From: a virus
Strand: one strand, 5' to 3'
DNA length: 36,431 nucleotides
IMG/VR virus record: IMGVR_UViG_3300036466_000081
Coordinates: 1-36,431 of that record
The notes below the pieces were generated by a model that did not search any database, was not told the origin of the DNA, and was given only the letters and a program-made list of their open reading frames with translations. A program made the translations under genes and the position numbers. The stretch's first letter is position 1. Each line of letters opens with the position of its first letter. Positions 1 through 7,387 of this stretch are shown piece by piece.

Positions 1-107
1 CCAGCATTAATTTCATGATGACATTCGCAGCACTTATGCTGTTTCCTTGCTTTTCTTGTTTCCTGCTTAAATGCAGCAGGCATATCGCAACTATAAAAAT
101 CACTCAT
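1..107 (-). CDS. Partial small phage protein with a Cys-pair motif (C-terminus off the left edge)
   Basis: The ATG at 107 overlaps the stop of the upstream gene (ATGA), so the two are translationally coupled. Thirty-five codons are visible. The stretch RKARKQHKCCECHHEI holds a CxxC pair followed by His-His, which resembles small phage zinc-binding proteins that start with MSDF. The product at 5729-6004 shares the MSDF start and a similar basic-Cys stretch. If the window is circular, the frame continues into 36431-36272, giving a protein of about 88 residues. No second CxxC pair is visible in that part. Function unknown. Confidence 0.65.
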   Translation of the reverse strand, partial: MSDFYSCDMPAAFKQETRKARKQHKCCECHHEINA

Positions 108-271
108 CTTGATAACTCCACTCTCAGAATTTCATCTAACAACGCATTGCGCCTATTACGGCACTGATTAAGCGCCGCGCCTCGGTATTGTCTTAGGATT
201 GCAACGCTATTGCATTCACCAAGAAAGCGCCGAGCGTTGCGGTAGTTTTGGATTAGTTGCAGCAGGCTCAT
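104..271 (-). CDS. Hypothetical 55-aa basic protein
   Basis: This small ORF is coupled on both sides by 4-nt ATGA overlaps: its start lies in the stop of the 268-492 gene and its stop lies in the start of the 1-107 gene. The protein begins MSLLQLIQNYRNARRF and is rich in Arg, Asn and Leu, with a predicted helical character and no membrane segment. The coupling makes it a credible gene even though no family is recognised. It belongs to the short operon driven by the promoter at 526-553. Confidence 0.6.
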   Translation of the reverse strand: MSLLQLIQNYRNARRFLGECNSVAILRQYRGAALNQCRNRRNALLDEILRVELSR

Positions 272-492
272 TCTGACACCTCAATAACTATGCCATCATC
301 TAAATGTTCCTCATTAGCGCAGCACCAACCACCATCGTCAGTCAACCCTACAAATGCAGTAACATCCAATGACCAAGCATCTCCATCTTCATCAATTCTG
401 TGGCACGTGAAAATGTCTCCAATTTTAGAATCCAGCGTGCGCAAAACCAAGCTGGCGAATTCATATTTTTTACCAATTTCAAATTTTTTCAT
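268..492 (-). CDS. Hypothetical 74-aa acidic protein
   Basis: The best start is the ATG at 492 (MKKFEIGKKYEF), which has a GGAG ribosome site seven bases upstream; the in-frame TTG at 504 overlaps that site and is less likely. The protein has a short basic start and then an acidic, aromatic-rich body (DEDGDAWSLDVTAFVG) that looks like a small beta-rich domain. It is the first gene after the promoter at 526-553 and is coupled to the next gene by ATGA. Function is unknown; it is probably an early or accessory gene separate from the portal operon. Confidence 0.7.
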   Translation of the reverse strand: MKKFEIGKKYEFASLVLRTLDSKIGDIFTCHRIDEDGDAWSLDVTAFVGLTDDGGWCCANEEHLDDGIVIEVSE

Positions 493-525
493 GCTAATCT
501 CCAAAAACCATTTATCAACAATTTT

Positions 526-553
526 AAATTAGCACATCAGCACAGCATGTCAA
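526..553 (-). promoter_or_regulatory. Sigma70-type promoter with 16-nt spacer
   Basis: On the minus strand TTGACA (553-548) is followed after 16 nt by TAATTT (531-526). An AT-rich stretch lies upstream. The 18 bases at 548-565 are identical, on the minus strand, to the promoter block at 27350-27367. A TTGATAA arm lies just downstream of the -10 box (near 510-516), like the operator arms at other promoters here. It should drive 492 to 1. Confidence 0.75.
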
Positions 554-573
554 CATTTATTTAAACTGTTGCG

Positions 574-597
574 CAAAATAAAGCCCACAAAGTGGGC
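574..597 (-). terminator. Probable rho-independent terminator after the portal gene
   Basis: GCCCAC (83-88 of the 500s block) and GTGGGC (592-597) form a 6-bp stem with a 3-nt loop. On the minus strand it is followed by TTTATTTTG, a broken U tract. It lies directly after the portal stop at 606 and before the promoter at 553, so it separates the packaging operon from the small downstream genes. Confidence 0.6.
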
Positions 598-605
598 GAT
601 ATTGG

Positions 606-2072
606 TTAGGATTGTTCTTCATCCAGTTGCTCATCGGGAGCTTCCGGTATCTCTCCGCTAACCTGCGTATTGAGTGCTGGCGCTGGAGCTGGTGGCATAC
701 GCTCAAGTTCTTCCTCAATCTCTGCGTCAGTCCAGTTTGTAGCCCCCGCCGCCCTCATGGCTGCATAGTATGACCTGGCTGGCAATAGTCCTGCGTTGAT
801 GTCAGCAATCCAAGCTGCGCGGTCTTGTGCTGTCATTTGCTGCAAGAAAAACTCAGTGTTTAACTCGAAAACTATCTCACCACTGGCGCCAATCATTTCA
901 GCGCACCAGCCTATGGCCTGCTCGTACGCCATTGACACGTTCTTAGCGATAGTGGCCATGATGGAAGTATCAGCGCCGCGCTGTAGTCGTGCCGCCTCTG
1001 CTGTGACTTGAATCGTTGGCGTTATTAGCTGAGCGCCAATCATCACAGCCTGGTTTTCTTTCTGCTCCATGAGCTTTAGCGCCAAATTGCTCTCTTGCGC
1101 CTGGATAAGTTCTGCCGCCCCACCAGACCCAAGGTTGTGGCCCGTCCTTGACCCAACTCGAATCCCCTTTGGGTTAAGCTCTTTGAAAATCTCGGGAGAC
1201 ATATTCTCGCCAGGGTAAATCATCAGAGTAGGCTGCGAGCAGATAAAACTGGAATCCTCAACGTCCGCTGAGTTGCGATAGTGCCCGACATTCACATCAC
1301 ATAGCGCGTCAATCGGTGGAGTGTCTACCGCGCCATTGTTGTTATCTGAGCCAATGAACGTGAACGGAATATCAGTTCTGCGCTCGCTCATCTCGATGAT
1401 TTCTTCTGCTATCTGCTCGCCATCACATCCAAATGTGAATATTCTCTGACGATAAACGCCATCCACGATTTCAAGTACTCGATAAAGCTCGCCGCACTCC
1501 CACCAGAATTCGTTTCCATCAACCTGGTACTCGTATTGCTCGCGCAAGATAACCATGTCTAGAACTTTGGTAGAGCCTACCTTCCGATAATGCCAGTGAC
1601 GAATGTTCTCCGTCGTGTAAAACAAAATCCTCGGGTTTAGGCGTCCGGCGTTTTGTTCTGCCCTGGTTGCTGCTGCTGTTTGTGGCGCGTCAACTAGCAA
1701 TCCTCCACGGCCTAGTGAATCAATTTCATTTAGTGCGTCCTGCGCGTGTTGCTCTAACCCGATGCCTGAGCCATCACAGTTTTCTTTGAGGTATTCAAGC
1801 TTCGTGGGCAGCTTAACTTCTGGGTCTTTCCGCATCACAGCGCCAACAATGCCTGACAGTGTTCGCTTGGTGAAGTTGTAGAAAATCGCCCCGTCTTCAT
1901 ATTCGGTTTGCCGCTGCTTGGCGATTTCTGGCTCTGACTCACTTGCACCAACATCGCGCAGATATGTTTTGCAGTTGGCCGCCAATACGTTGCGCACCTT
2001 TTGCCAGCGCCTCAGGTTGGCGTCATAGTCTGGATGCGTTGACTTAACGCCGTAGCTTTCATTTGCGGCCAT
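606..2072 (-). CDS. Portal protein (DUF4055 family)
   Basis: The protein has 488 aa, the usual length for DUF4055 proteins, which act as the portal: a ring at one capsid vertex through which DNA is packaged and which later holds the neck. The start MAANESYGVKSTHPDYDANL and the block SGIVGAVMRKDPEVKLP are typical of the family. A long helical stretch near residues 330-420 (LNPKGIRVGS to the AQESNLALKLMEQKENQA region) fits portal stem and clip architecture. It lies 4 nt after terL, with a GGGAGA ribosome site, in the order terS-terL-portal. The C-terminus is acidic and Pro-rich. Family assignment is from memory of sequence style; position supports it strongly. Confidence 0.88.
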   Translation of the reverse strand: MAANESYGVKSTHPDYDANLRRWQKVRNVLAANCKTYLRDVGASESEPEIAKQRQTEYEDGAIFYNFTKRTLSGIVGAVMRKDPEVKLPTKLEYLKENCDGSGIGLEQHAQDALNEIDSLGRGGLLVDAPQTAAATRAEQNAGRLNPRILFYTTENIRHWHYRKVGSTKVLDMVILREQYEYQVDGNEFWWECGELYRVLEIVDGVYRQRIFTFGCDGEQIAEEIIEMSERRTDIPFTFIGSDNNNGAVDTPPIDALCDVNVGHYRNSADVEDSSFICSQPTLMIYPGENMSPEIFKELNPKGIRVGSRTGHNLGSGGAAELIQAQESNLALKLMEQKENQAVMIGAQLITPTIQVTAEAARLQRGADTSIMATIAKNVSMAYEQAIGWCAEMIGASGEIVFELNTEFFLQQMTAQDRAAWIADINAGLLPARSYYAAMRAAGATNWTDAEIEEELERMPPAPAPALNTQVSGEIPEAPDEQLDEEQS

Positions 2073-2075
2073 AGT

Positions 2076-3644
2076 CTATCTCCCATAAAACGAAACATTG
2101 ATGTTACCAATCGGCTGATTCTTTGTTACTGCCATCGCTAAATATCTGAACGCATCAGCACAGTGAGAAGTCCAGTCATGCAGCGGCTTATCTCGCCAGC
2201 ACCCAAGTTTGTCGTTCCACTCCTTGCGGTACTGTTCTAGCCTTGTGATGCCTTCCTCGCATTTTGATTCATCAAAGCAGCAGCGCGGTAATAACTCGCG
2301 AACCAGTTCAATCCCTTCGTCAATGCCCATTAGCTTAAGCACTTTGAAGTTAATAGAATAAGTCGTGCCATCAATGATAAACCCTTCTGCTGCGATTTGT
2401 CGCCTGCTTTTCGCATCACTGCCAAATTCAGCGTGATTCATGTCGTGCGGGGCGAAGTGATCGCCGTACTTCCACCCATTGGCGCTAGCCTTATCCTTTA
2501 GCACTTTGAAGTAATGGCGCATACCCTCGCCGCTATTTTCGTAAAAATCAATTAAGTGGATCTTATTGCCAATCAGTTGATAAAACCATATCGCTGTCGA
2601 GTCGCCCACACCCAAGTCCCATGCGGTATGAACTGGAGCGTCATTCTTTGGCATTGCGCCTATGCGCTTATCAGCGTAAATCTGCGCGAACTGCTTAGCG
2701 TAATAAGCGCCTTCAACAGATTGAGCAAATGCCTCGTCAGGTGTCGATGGATATTCCCGCTTCATATCGTCGCCAAGTGTACGCCACTTTGCCGAGTACC
2801 AAGCCTTTTGATTGTCAGTAAGCGTTATTCCATGCTTTTTCTCTAGCTCTATAAAGTATTCAAGCAGTCCGTTAGCAATGCGCCCAGATATTGAGTATTC
2901 GCCGCGAGTCCACCATGGGTAAAAATGAAACGCAAACTCAAGCACGGATGGCTTGCGTCCTGAGTCTAGTATCTTCTTGGCTTCATTGCAGTAATTAAAG
3001 AAATAACCTTCCTTGCCTTCTGCTGTCGACTCTATTGTGATCTCGTTTCCAACCGCCACAGCCTCGAATGCGCCAGTAACGATTTCCTTTGCTTTCTCAG
3101 GATACTTTTTACATATTTTCCCGAACTCTGATACGTGCAGGCTTTGCAGTGTTCCACCACGGTAAGACACGCTCACCTTGATGCTTGATCCGTTATCGAA
3201 CACGTAGCTGTTATCTTTGTCGTTCAATGGCACTGGCAACTGGTAGCCAATCTCAGCTAATAGCTCGCGCTGGTCATCGGTGATATTTTGGTAAGCATAC
3301 TTGATCTTGTTTCTAAAAATATCTTTGGCATCTTCCAAGTTGTGACAGATACACCCAGCTGAAAAGTTTTCAGTGAAAAGGCAATTGTCCAAGTCTGAGA
3401 TCATCTTGAATGTGGTAAACCCAAGCTGCCGAGCCTTAAGGATAATGTCTAGGCCGTGCTGAGTTAGGTAGAAGTCCTCTTGCTCTGCATTTGGCGTAAA
3501 AAGCACCTTCTTCCCTGACTTGTCTTTGATGTGATAAAGCGTGTTTAGCCGAAACCATTTGTAAGTCATGGCATCGGCTAATTCGTTGTATGTGAGGGAG
3601 TCTATCCGGCTGAGATAGTCTTTTGCTATCTCGTGGTTTGTCAT
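2076..3644 (-). CDS. terL: Terminase large subunit
   Basis: The 522-aa protein is the ATPase-nuclease that cuts concatemeric DNA and pumps it into the prohead through the portal. A Walker-A-like KARQLGFTT is at residues 70-78, an adenine-binding FTPNAEQEDF block lies before it, a Walker-B-like LHVSEFG ends near 175, and TIESTAEG (203-210) is coupling motif C. The C-terminal nuclease begins with VHTAWDLGVGDSTA (Asp343, Asp348) and ends with SHCADAFRYLA, which holds the last acidic residue. The Walker A lacks the classical GKS/T, as in other terminases with a degenerate loop. The start overlaps the terS stop by 4 nt (ATGA). Confidence 0.93.
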   Translation of the reverse strand: MTNHEIAKDYLSRIDSLTYNELADAMTYKWFRLNTLYHIKDKSGKKVLFTPNAEQEDFYLTQHGLDIILKARQLGFTTFKMISDLDNCLFTENFSAGCICHNLEDAKDIFRNKIKYAYQNITDDQRELLAEIGYQLPVPLNDKDNSYVFDNGSSIKVSVSYRGGTLQSLHVSEFGKICKKYPEKAKEIVTGAFEAVAVGNEITIESTAEGKEGYFFNYCNEAKKILDSGRKPSVLEFAFHFYPWWTRGEYSISGRIANGLLEYFIELEKKHGITLTDNQKAWYSAKWRTLGDDMKREYPSTPDEAFAQSVEGAYYAKQFAQIYADKRIGAMPKNDAPVHTAWDLGVGDSTAIWFYQLIGNKIHLIDFYENSGEGMRHYFKVLKDKASANGWKYGDHFAPHDMNHAEFGSDAKSRRQIAAEGFIIDGTTYSINFKVLKLMGIDEGIELVRELLPRCCFDESKCEEGITRLEQYRKEWNDKLGCWRDKPLHDWTSHCADAFRYLAMAVTKNQPIGNINVSFYGR

Positions 3645-4114
3645 CGTTTTGAACCGCCAAGTAAACGCTCAGCAAGTGACTTGTCGACCTTGTGTGTCAC
3701 TTCGCTAGTTACTTTATCGTTAAATGCCTGAACGTCTACATGCTTGCCGATGGTATCAAGCGCCTTGTTAGCACCACTTGAGTCAAATTTATAGGCGGCC
3801 ACAAACTCGCCGTTGCCATCAGTCACAACCACCGGCTTTCCTTCGCGATCTAGGATTGGTTCCTCTTGCATGCAGCGGTCGTAAATTTTCTTGGCAGCCA
3901 TCAGCACCCAGTCGGCATCAATCTGCACTCTTTGGCATCGTTCTTGCTTAAGTTCTGCGATTCTTTCCTGGATGTTGACTTTTGTCAGCATTTTGCAAGC
4001 CATAGACCTGGCCGTGTTTTCTTTGTACCCTGCCCTTATAGCCGCCTGTGTCGCGTTCATATCGACAACGTACTCTTGACAGAATGCCTCCTGTTTATCT
4101 GTTAGCTTACCCAT
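3641..4114 (-). CDS. terS: Terminase small subunit
   Basis: The 157-aa protein opens with LTDKQEAFCQEYVVDMNATQAAIRAGY, typical of the Terminase_2 family, followed by a helix-turn-helix region (ARSMACKMLTKVNIQERIAEL). The small subunit recognises the packaging site on phage DNA and loads the large subunit. It is first in the packaging operon and is coupled to terL by an ATGA overlap. The ATG at 4114 has a GGGGGCG ribosome site. The C-terminus is basic (ERLLGGSKR), as expected for terL contact or DNA binding. A promoter should lie in 4115-4197, but I could not pick a convincing one. Confidence 0.92.
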   Translation of the reverse strand: MGKLTDKQEAFCQEYVVDMNATQAAIRAGYKENTARSMACKMLTKVNIQERIAELKQERCQRVQIDADWVLMAAKKIYDRCMQEEPILDREGKPVVVTDGNGEFVAAYKFDSSGANKALDTIGKHVDVQAFNDKVTSEVTHKVDKSLAERLLGGSKR

Positions 4115-4197
4115 AACGCCCCCAGCGAATTAAGCGGCCACCGCCACCAGCGACGGCCTTTGCTGAAAGTTTATCAGTGTTGCAGGTGGAAATAAAG

Positions 4198-4220
4198 AAA
4201 CCCGCGCGAGGCGGGTTTTT
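4198..4220. terminator. Bidirectional rho-independent terminator
   Basis: AAACCCGC (4198-4205) pairs with GCGGGTTT (4211-4218) around GCGAG. The plus strand ends in five Ts, and the minus strand reads GGGTTTCTTTATT. It lies at the end of the minus-strand recombination operon and upstream of terS, so it most likely ends that operon and insulates the packaging genes. Confidence 0.85.
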
Positions 4221-4227
4221 GTAACTG

Positions 4228-4281
4228 TTATGACTTGTGCCAATTATCATCAAACCAGTCTTCAAACTCTTTGTCTGTCAT
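4228..4281 (-). CDS. Possible 17-aa microprotein
   Basis: A tiny ORF, MTDKEFEDWFDDNWHKS, starts inside the end of the RMF-like frame and stops a few bases before the terminator at 4198-4220. It is acidic and aromatic. It fills the space between the RMF-like gene and the terminator, and overlaps the former, as genes do in this operon. No clear ribosome site is present, so it may be only the end of a decayed gene. Confidence 0.25.
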   Translation of the reverse strand: MTDKEFEDWFDDNWHKS

Positions 4282-4432
4282 TGATAGCCCTCGCTAGCTC
4301 ATTGTGTTTATCGTAATGCCCGGCCTGCCATGCGTGAAACGGCAATATCTGTGTTTTACGATTGTATGGGTTTAGCTCGTTTTGCTTGCTTTCGAATCCT
4401 TCGTTGTAGAAGTGTGCGGTGTTATTGTCCAT
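4262..4432 (-). pseudogene. RMF-like small protein gene split by a -1 frameshift
   Basis: The ATG at 4432 overlaps the end of the Bet gene and has a GAGGTG ribosome site. Frame 1 reads MDNNTAHFYNEGFESK and stops after two more codons (TS, then TAA). A second frame, entered by a one-base backward shift in the AAAA run (near 4388-4391), reads NELNPYNRKTQILPF then HAWQAGHYDKHNE and continues to TGA at 4262. Together they follow the pattern of ribosome-modulation-factor-like phage proteins (GxxSK..NPY....HAWxAG). One missing A in the run would explain the break; a sequencing error or programmed slip is also possible. Confidence 0.6.
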
Positions 4433-5234
4433 CAATCACCTCACCAGTATCTGCATCAAACTCAACAACTATCTCATCGTCTACCGAGTGGCGCGACTCG
4501 ATAACCTCGGCCACTTCGCGATTCATCAGCACGATGTCGGCTTTGTATTGCGCCCATTGGCCGCTTGCCTCAAGCTCCTGGCGAATGCTGCCTGATATTT
4601 CGCGCAGTTCGTTGTTGTCTTTCGCTGCCAACATGCGCTTATGCAGTTCATCTAGGTTAACTGGCTCTGCCTCCTTCTGAGGTGTTACGTCCTTGATTGG
4701 CTGGCTATTGCCTGTGATGCGGCTGGCTTCGTCGTCGTCCACCATTTCGCTAATGCCAAACGCCATGCGCGCAGCTTGAATGTATGCCTTGTGGCGAAGC
4801 ATTCTTGCTGGCCATTTGCGCCAAACGCTTGACTTTTCGTCTCGACATTCAGCCAGGTACTCGGTAACAACTACCGGATGACTGCGGTTTTTTAAGTACA
4901 TTTTGCATGTTGTGGCTGTGATGTTGCCTTTGTCGTCGAACTTATCTTCAAGCTCAACCCCATCAAAATCAGGTTGACGATTAACGATTCTATACCAGCC
5001 GTCAATCATCACTATCATTTGAAGCTTTCCACCGCTAACGAATGCAGCGCACTCTTTCACAAGCGGGTTTAAGTCGTACTTAGCGCAAACGCTCGAAACA
5101 ATGGTTAACTCTGCGTCTGTTGCTGTCGCGCCGTGCTGGTTCTTAGCGCTTACAATCATGCCTTTCAGCACGTCTTTAATTTCTTCCGGTGTTGAGCCGG
5201 TATTGCTTGCTATAACTGATAATGCGTTGCTCAT
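4422..5234 (-). CDS. bet: Bet/RecT-family single-strand annealing protein
   Basis: The 270-aa protein anneals complementary single strands exposed by the partner exonuclease, for phage recombination and replication. Recognisable blocks are AKYDLNPLVKECAAFVSGG, KLQMIVMIDGWYRIVNRQPDFDG, AECRDEKSSVWRKWPARMLRHKAYIQAARMAFG (given here in family order from residue 45 to about 180) and the acidic C-terminus DADTGEVIDG. I start it at ATG 5234 (MSNALS), which has AAGGA nine bases upstream; the ATG at 5243 has no room for a ribosome site. The gene follows four short genes after the exonuclease at 6001-6795. Confidence 0.9.
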   Translation of the reverse strand: MSNALSVIASNTGSTPEEIKDVLKGMIVSAKNQHGATATDAELTIVSSVCAKYDLNPLVKECAAFVSGGKLQMIVMIDGWYRIVNRQPDFDGVELEDKFDDKGNITATTCKMYLKNRSHPVVVTEYLAECRDEKSSVWRKWPARMLRHKAYIQAARMAFGISEMVDDDEASRITGNSQPIKDVTPQKEAEPVNLDELHKRMLAAKDNNELREISGSIRQELEASGQWAQYKADIVLMNREVAEVIESRHSVDDEIVVEFDADTGEVIDGQ

Positions 5235-5235
5235 T

Positions 5236-5403
5236 TTATGCATCCTTGTTTTCTGTTAATTTTGCATCAATTGATTGACCAGTAAGCTCGTATTCACCTA
5301 AAAGGTTTTGCGATGCTGAAAAGTAAATGCAGTCGATTACTAGCCCTTGTCGCCTTGCTTCATGCCACAATTGTTCTGCTAAAACCTTAAGTTCGTTGCT
5401 CAT
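5236..5403 (-). CDS. Hypothetical 55-aa protein
   Basis: The start at 5403 (MSNELKVLAEQLWHEARRQ) has GGAG nine bases upstream and overlaps the stop of the preceding gene (ATGA). The protein is mixed charge with a helical first half and a short beta-like end (GEYELTGQSIDAKL). It ends two bases before the Bet start, so the two are co-translated. I recognise no family; it is probably an accessory to the recombination module. Confidence 0.65.
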   Translation of the reverse strand: MSNELKVLAEQLWHEARRQGLVIDCIYFSASQNLLGEYELTGQSIDAKLTENKDA

Positions 5404-5654
5404 TTTGGCTGCTCCAATTTCAATAAACATTCAATTTCGACATTTGACGACTTTAGAACCTCGGCTAATTTCCCCAAAGCCTTAGCGTTCTCAAGCAAGC
5501 CATCGGCTATCGTTTCAATGGCATCCACAGCCTTTGCATCATAAACAACACCCTGAAACGTCGAGTTTTTTACTGTTGTTGTTTTTATCTTATCGTTAAA
5601 GCGCTCAAGCGCTTCATCAATGTATTTTTGTGTTGGTGTTTTTTTATTGCTCAT
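5400..5654 (-). CDS. Hypothetical 84-aa helical protein
   Basis: The ATG at 5654 has a GAGG ribosome site and is the first gene after the promoter at 5685-5713. The sequence starts with MSNKKTPTQKYIDEALERFN and continues in heptad-like helices (GLLENAKALGKLAEVLKSS), so a small coiled-coil or dimer is likely. It is coupled to the next gene by ATGA. Function unknown. Confidence 0.68.
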   Translation of the reverse strand: MSNKKTPTQKYIDEALERFNDKIKTTTVKNSTFQGVVYDAKAVDAIETIADGLLENAKALGKLAEVLKSSNVEIECLLKLEQPK

Positions 5655-5684
5655 TTCAATTTCCTCGTTTTATTAAGTCAGTTA

Positions 5685-5713
5685 ATTTTATGTTGATGCG
5701 TTGCTAAGGTCAA
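5685..5713 (-). promoter_or_regulatory. Internal promoter in the recombination operon
   Basis: On the minus strand TTGACC (5713-5708) is followed after 17 nt by TAAAAT (5690-5685), with AT-rich ATAAATAAAA upstream as in the other promoters of this phage. An ATCAAC half-arm lies just before the -10 box. It would give Bet and its two partners a separate transcript. Confidence 0.6.
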
Positions 5714-5728
5714 CTTTTATTTATATAA

Positions 5729-6004
5729 CTACCACTGATACAGGTCGTACTTATTGCATATAGCATCAATATCTTTGTCATACCATACGCTATACATATC
5801 TCCGTCAAATTTCCCTGTTGAGAAATAACATTCAGTTCCGGCAGGTATCATTCCATTATTTTCACGTAAACGCTTAACATGCATCCACTCTTCATTGTCT
5901 AAGTCTTTCTCTCCAAATCCAGAGTTATCAAGGAATAAAAATGCATTGCATTCATGCTTTTTTCTTGTTTTAACAAATTTAGGCTGTGTGCTGAAATCAC
6001 TCAT
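5729..6004 (-). CDS. Hypothetical 91-aa protein, MSDF family
   Basis: The start at 6004 has AAGGAG upstream and overlaps the exonuclease stop (ATGA). The order of elements is MSDF, a basic stretch with Cys (KTRKKHECNAF), a linker, then IPAGTECYFSTGKFDGDMYSV. This follows the small phage proteins with a zinc-ribbon start and a G-E-x-Y...GK/F-D-G core, but here the usual CxxC pairs are not complete, so metal binding is doubtful. It appears to be a diverged relative of the partial gene at 1-107. Function unknown. Confidence 0.7.
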   Translation of the reverse strand: MSDFSTQPKFVKTRKKHECNAFLFLDNSGFGEKDLDNEEWMHVKRLRENNGMIPAGTECYFSTGKFDGDMYSVWYDKDIDAICNKYDLYQW

Positions 6005-6795
6005 TTAAAACTCCTTGCCATCTTAATCGCTTCCGGCTCAAACCCGCCGCCAAACGCTTTAAACTCCTGGTATCGCTCAAGGTCTGCCATAAACTCTGCG
6101 CGGCCTTCGTCTTTGTCTTCCTGCGTCAGTTCAAATACCCGCACAGGATGACGCCCAAAAACGCGTTTTTTGCCGACTACTACAAACGGGAATCTTGGCA
6201 ATTCTCCAGTAAGCTGTCTGTAGCCTTCGCTGTAATACGCATCTTGCACGTGATACCGATAGTCGCGCACTGAGTAAGCAAACTTTTCAATGTCGTCTGT
6301 GGTTTTTACGTCAGGCAGAATGTGACAGTCAAACACGCTTGGGTCGACAATTCTATCTGGCCTGCACTTGCACTTGATGCCGTCCACCTCAAAGAAAATG
6401 CTTGCCTCGCTTTGCCCTGGTGACGTCAGCAGCCTGTTTGCCAGTGGATGCGCTAACACGCTGTCGCGCATTGCTATGACCATGTCGTAATCTGTAGCTG
6501 ATAGGACTGTGTTGTTTTTGTTGGCTTCAACGAATGCGGCTGCGTCTGCCTTGCCTGCGTTAGTGCGTTTATCGAACGCTGGCATCTTGACATAATCTGT
6601 CGAGAACCTATCAGGCTCCAGCAGTGCGCAGTGGACAGCGTTGCCAATATCCGCTGTGTCGTTTGGCGCTGCCGGAGCATTCCGCACCCACTCAAGCAGG
6701 TCTGGCGACTTGCTCACCAGGTCAAGGTCTGACTTTGATATTGCATCGGCTGCGCGGTATTCGGCGTTGGTTAGCGTGGTGGTTATGGTTGGCAT
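6001..6795 (-). CDS. RecE-like PD-(D/E)XK exonuclease
   Basis: The 264-aa protein matches the C-terminal nuclease domain of RecE (exodeoxyribonuclease VIII), which chews 5' ends to leave single strands for Bet. Motifs in order: SKSDLDLVSKSP (about 20-31), GNAVHCALLEP (51-61), Glu130 in SEASIFFEVDG, CRPDRI with Asp147, LPDVKTT with Asp162 and Lys164, and YHVQDAYYSEGY (181-192). These are the conserved active-site and motif-III positions. The start at 6795 is chosen because GGGAGGG lies six bases upstream; the ATG at 6810 would begin before it. It overlaps the preceding gene by 13 nt. Confidence 0.92.
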   Translation of the reverse strand: MPTITTTLTNAEYRAADAISKSDLDLVSKSPDLLEWVRNAPAAPNDTADIGNAVHCALLEPDRFSTDYVKMPAFDKRTNAGKADAAAFVEANKNNTVLSATDYDMVIAMRDSVLAHPLANRLLTSPGQSEASIFFEVDGIKCKCRPDRIVDPSVFDCHILPDVKTTDDIEKFAYSVRDYRYHVQDAYYSEGYRQLTGELPRFPFVVVGKKRVFGRHPVRVFELTQEDKDEGRAEFMADLERYQEFKAFGGGFEPEAIKMARSFK

Positions 6796-7346
6796 TGCTT
6801 GCCCTCCCACTCCTTCACAGCCATCTCAACCAGACGTGAGTCAATCATCTCGTCTAAAACGGACTGTAATTGATTTTGAGCAGCTTTTGAGTTTTCCTTG
6901 GCGATGTTAGCCAAAATATTATTTAACGACTCTGTGAGCGATTCTGGCGCATTCTCGATGGCTTCCACGATGCCTCCTTGGTCATCCATGAATTCCGTTA
7001 GGTGTTTCGCGATGTAATCGCTAACAAAATCAGCCTTAGCGTCATCTGCTGCGGATTGCTGCTCCAGGTGTAGCTCATAAGCTCGCTGTGATGATGTGAT
7101 CATGTTTTTCTCCAATTCTGCCAGTAGTGCGTCTGCGTATTTCACCGCTACTACAGCTACAGTTTTTGAATCGTGATTCCACTCTCCGTCATGGTTATGC
7201 GCACCAGAAAGCCCCTGTAATGCTGCCATGGCAAAAGCCTCACGCTTGGTTAGGCCTTCGTGTGTTTCAGTGCCTAACTCTGGATTTGTAGGGTCAATCC
7301 AAAATTCTCCTTCTACTGGCATAGCTGGTAAATCTGCGTTTTTCAT
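6783..7346 (-). CDS. Hypothetical 187-aa protein of the recombination module
   Basis: I start it at ATG 7346 (MKNADLPAMPV), with GGAG about ten bases upstream; the ATG-like start at 7367 would lie in the hairpin. The blocks DLPAMPV, GLTKREAFAMAALQGL and VKYADALLAELEK are widespread in small phage proteins found near replication and recombination genes; their role is not known. The second half is acidic and helical (FVSDYIAKHLTEFMDDQGG onward). The end overlaps the exonuclease start, so the two are co-expressed. Confidence 0.75.
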   Translation of the reverse strand: MKNADLPAMPVEGEFWIDPTNPELGTETHEGLTKREAFAMAALQGLSGAHNHDGEWNHDSKTVAVVAVKYADALLAELEKNMITSSQRAYELHLEQQSAADDAKADFVSDYIAKHLTEFMDDQGGIVEAIENAPESLTESLNNILANIAKENSKAAQNQLQSVLDEMIDSRLVEMAVKEWEGKQCQP

Positions 7347-7359
7347 TTTGTTTTCTCCA

Positions 7360-7379
7360 AGCGCCACCGAAGTGGCGCT
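7360..7379 (-). other. UUCG-capped mRNA hairpin upstream of a ribosome site
   Basis: On the minus strand the RNA reads AGCGCCAC-UUCG-GUGGCGCU, an 8-bp perfect stem with the C(UUCG)G loop, one of the most stable RNA tetraloops known. It lies between the coiled-coil gene's stop (7388) and the ribosome site of the next gene (start 7346). There is no U run, so it is not a terminator; a role in mRNA stability or as a barrier between cistrons is more likely. Confidence 0.7.
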
Positions 7380-7387
7380 GTAATCAG

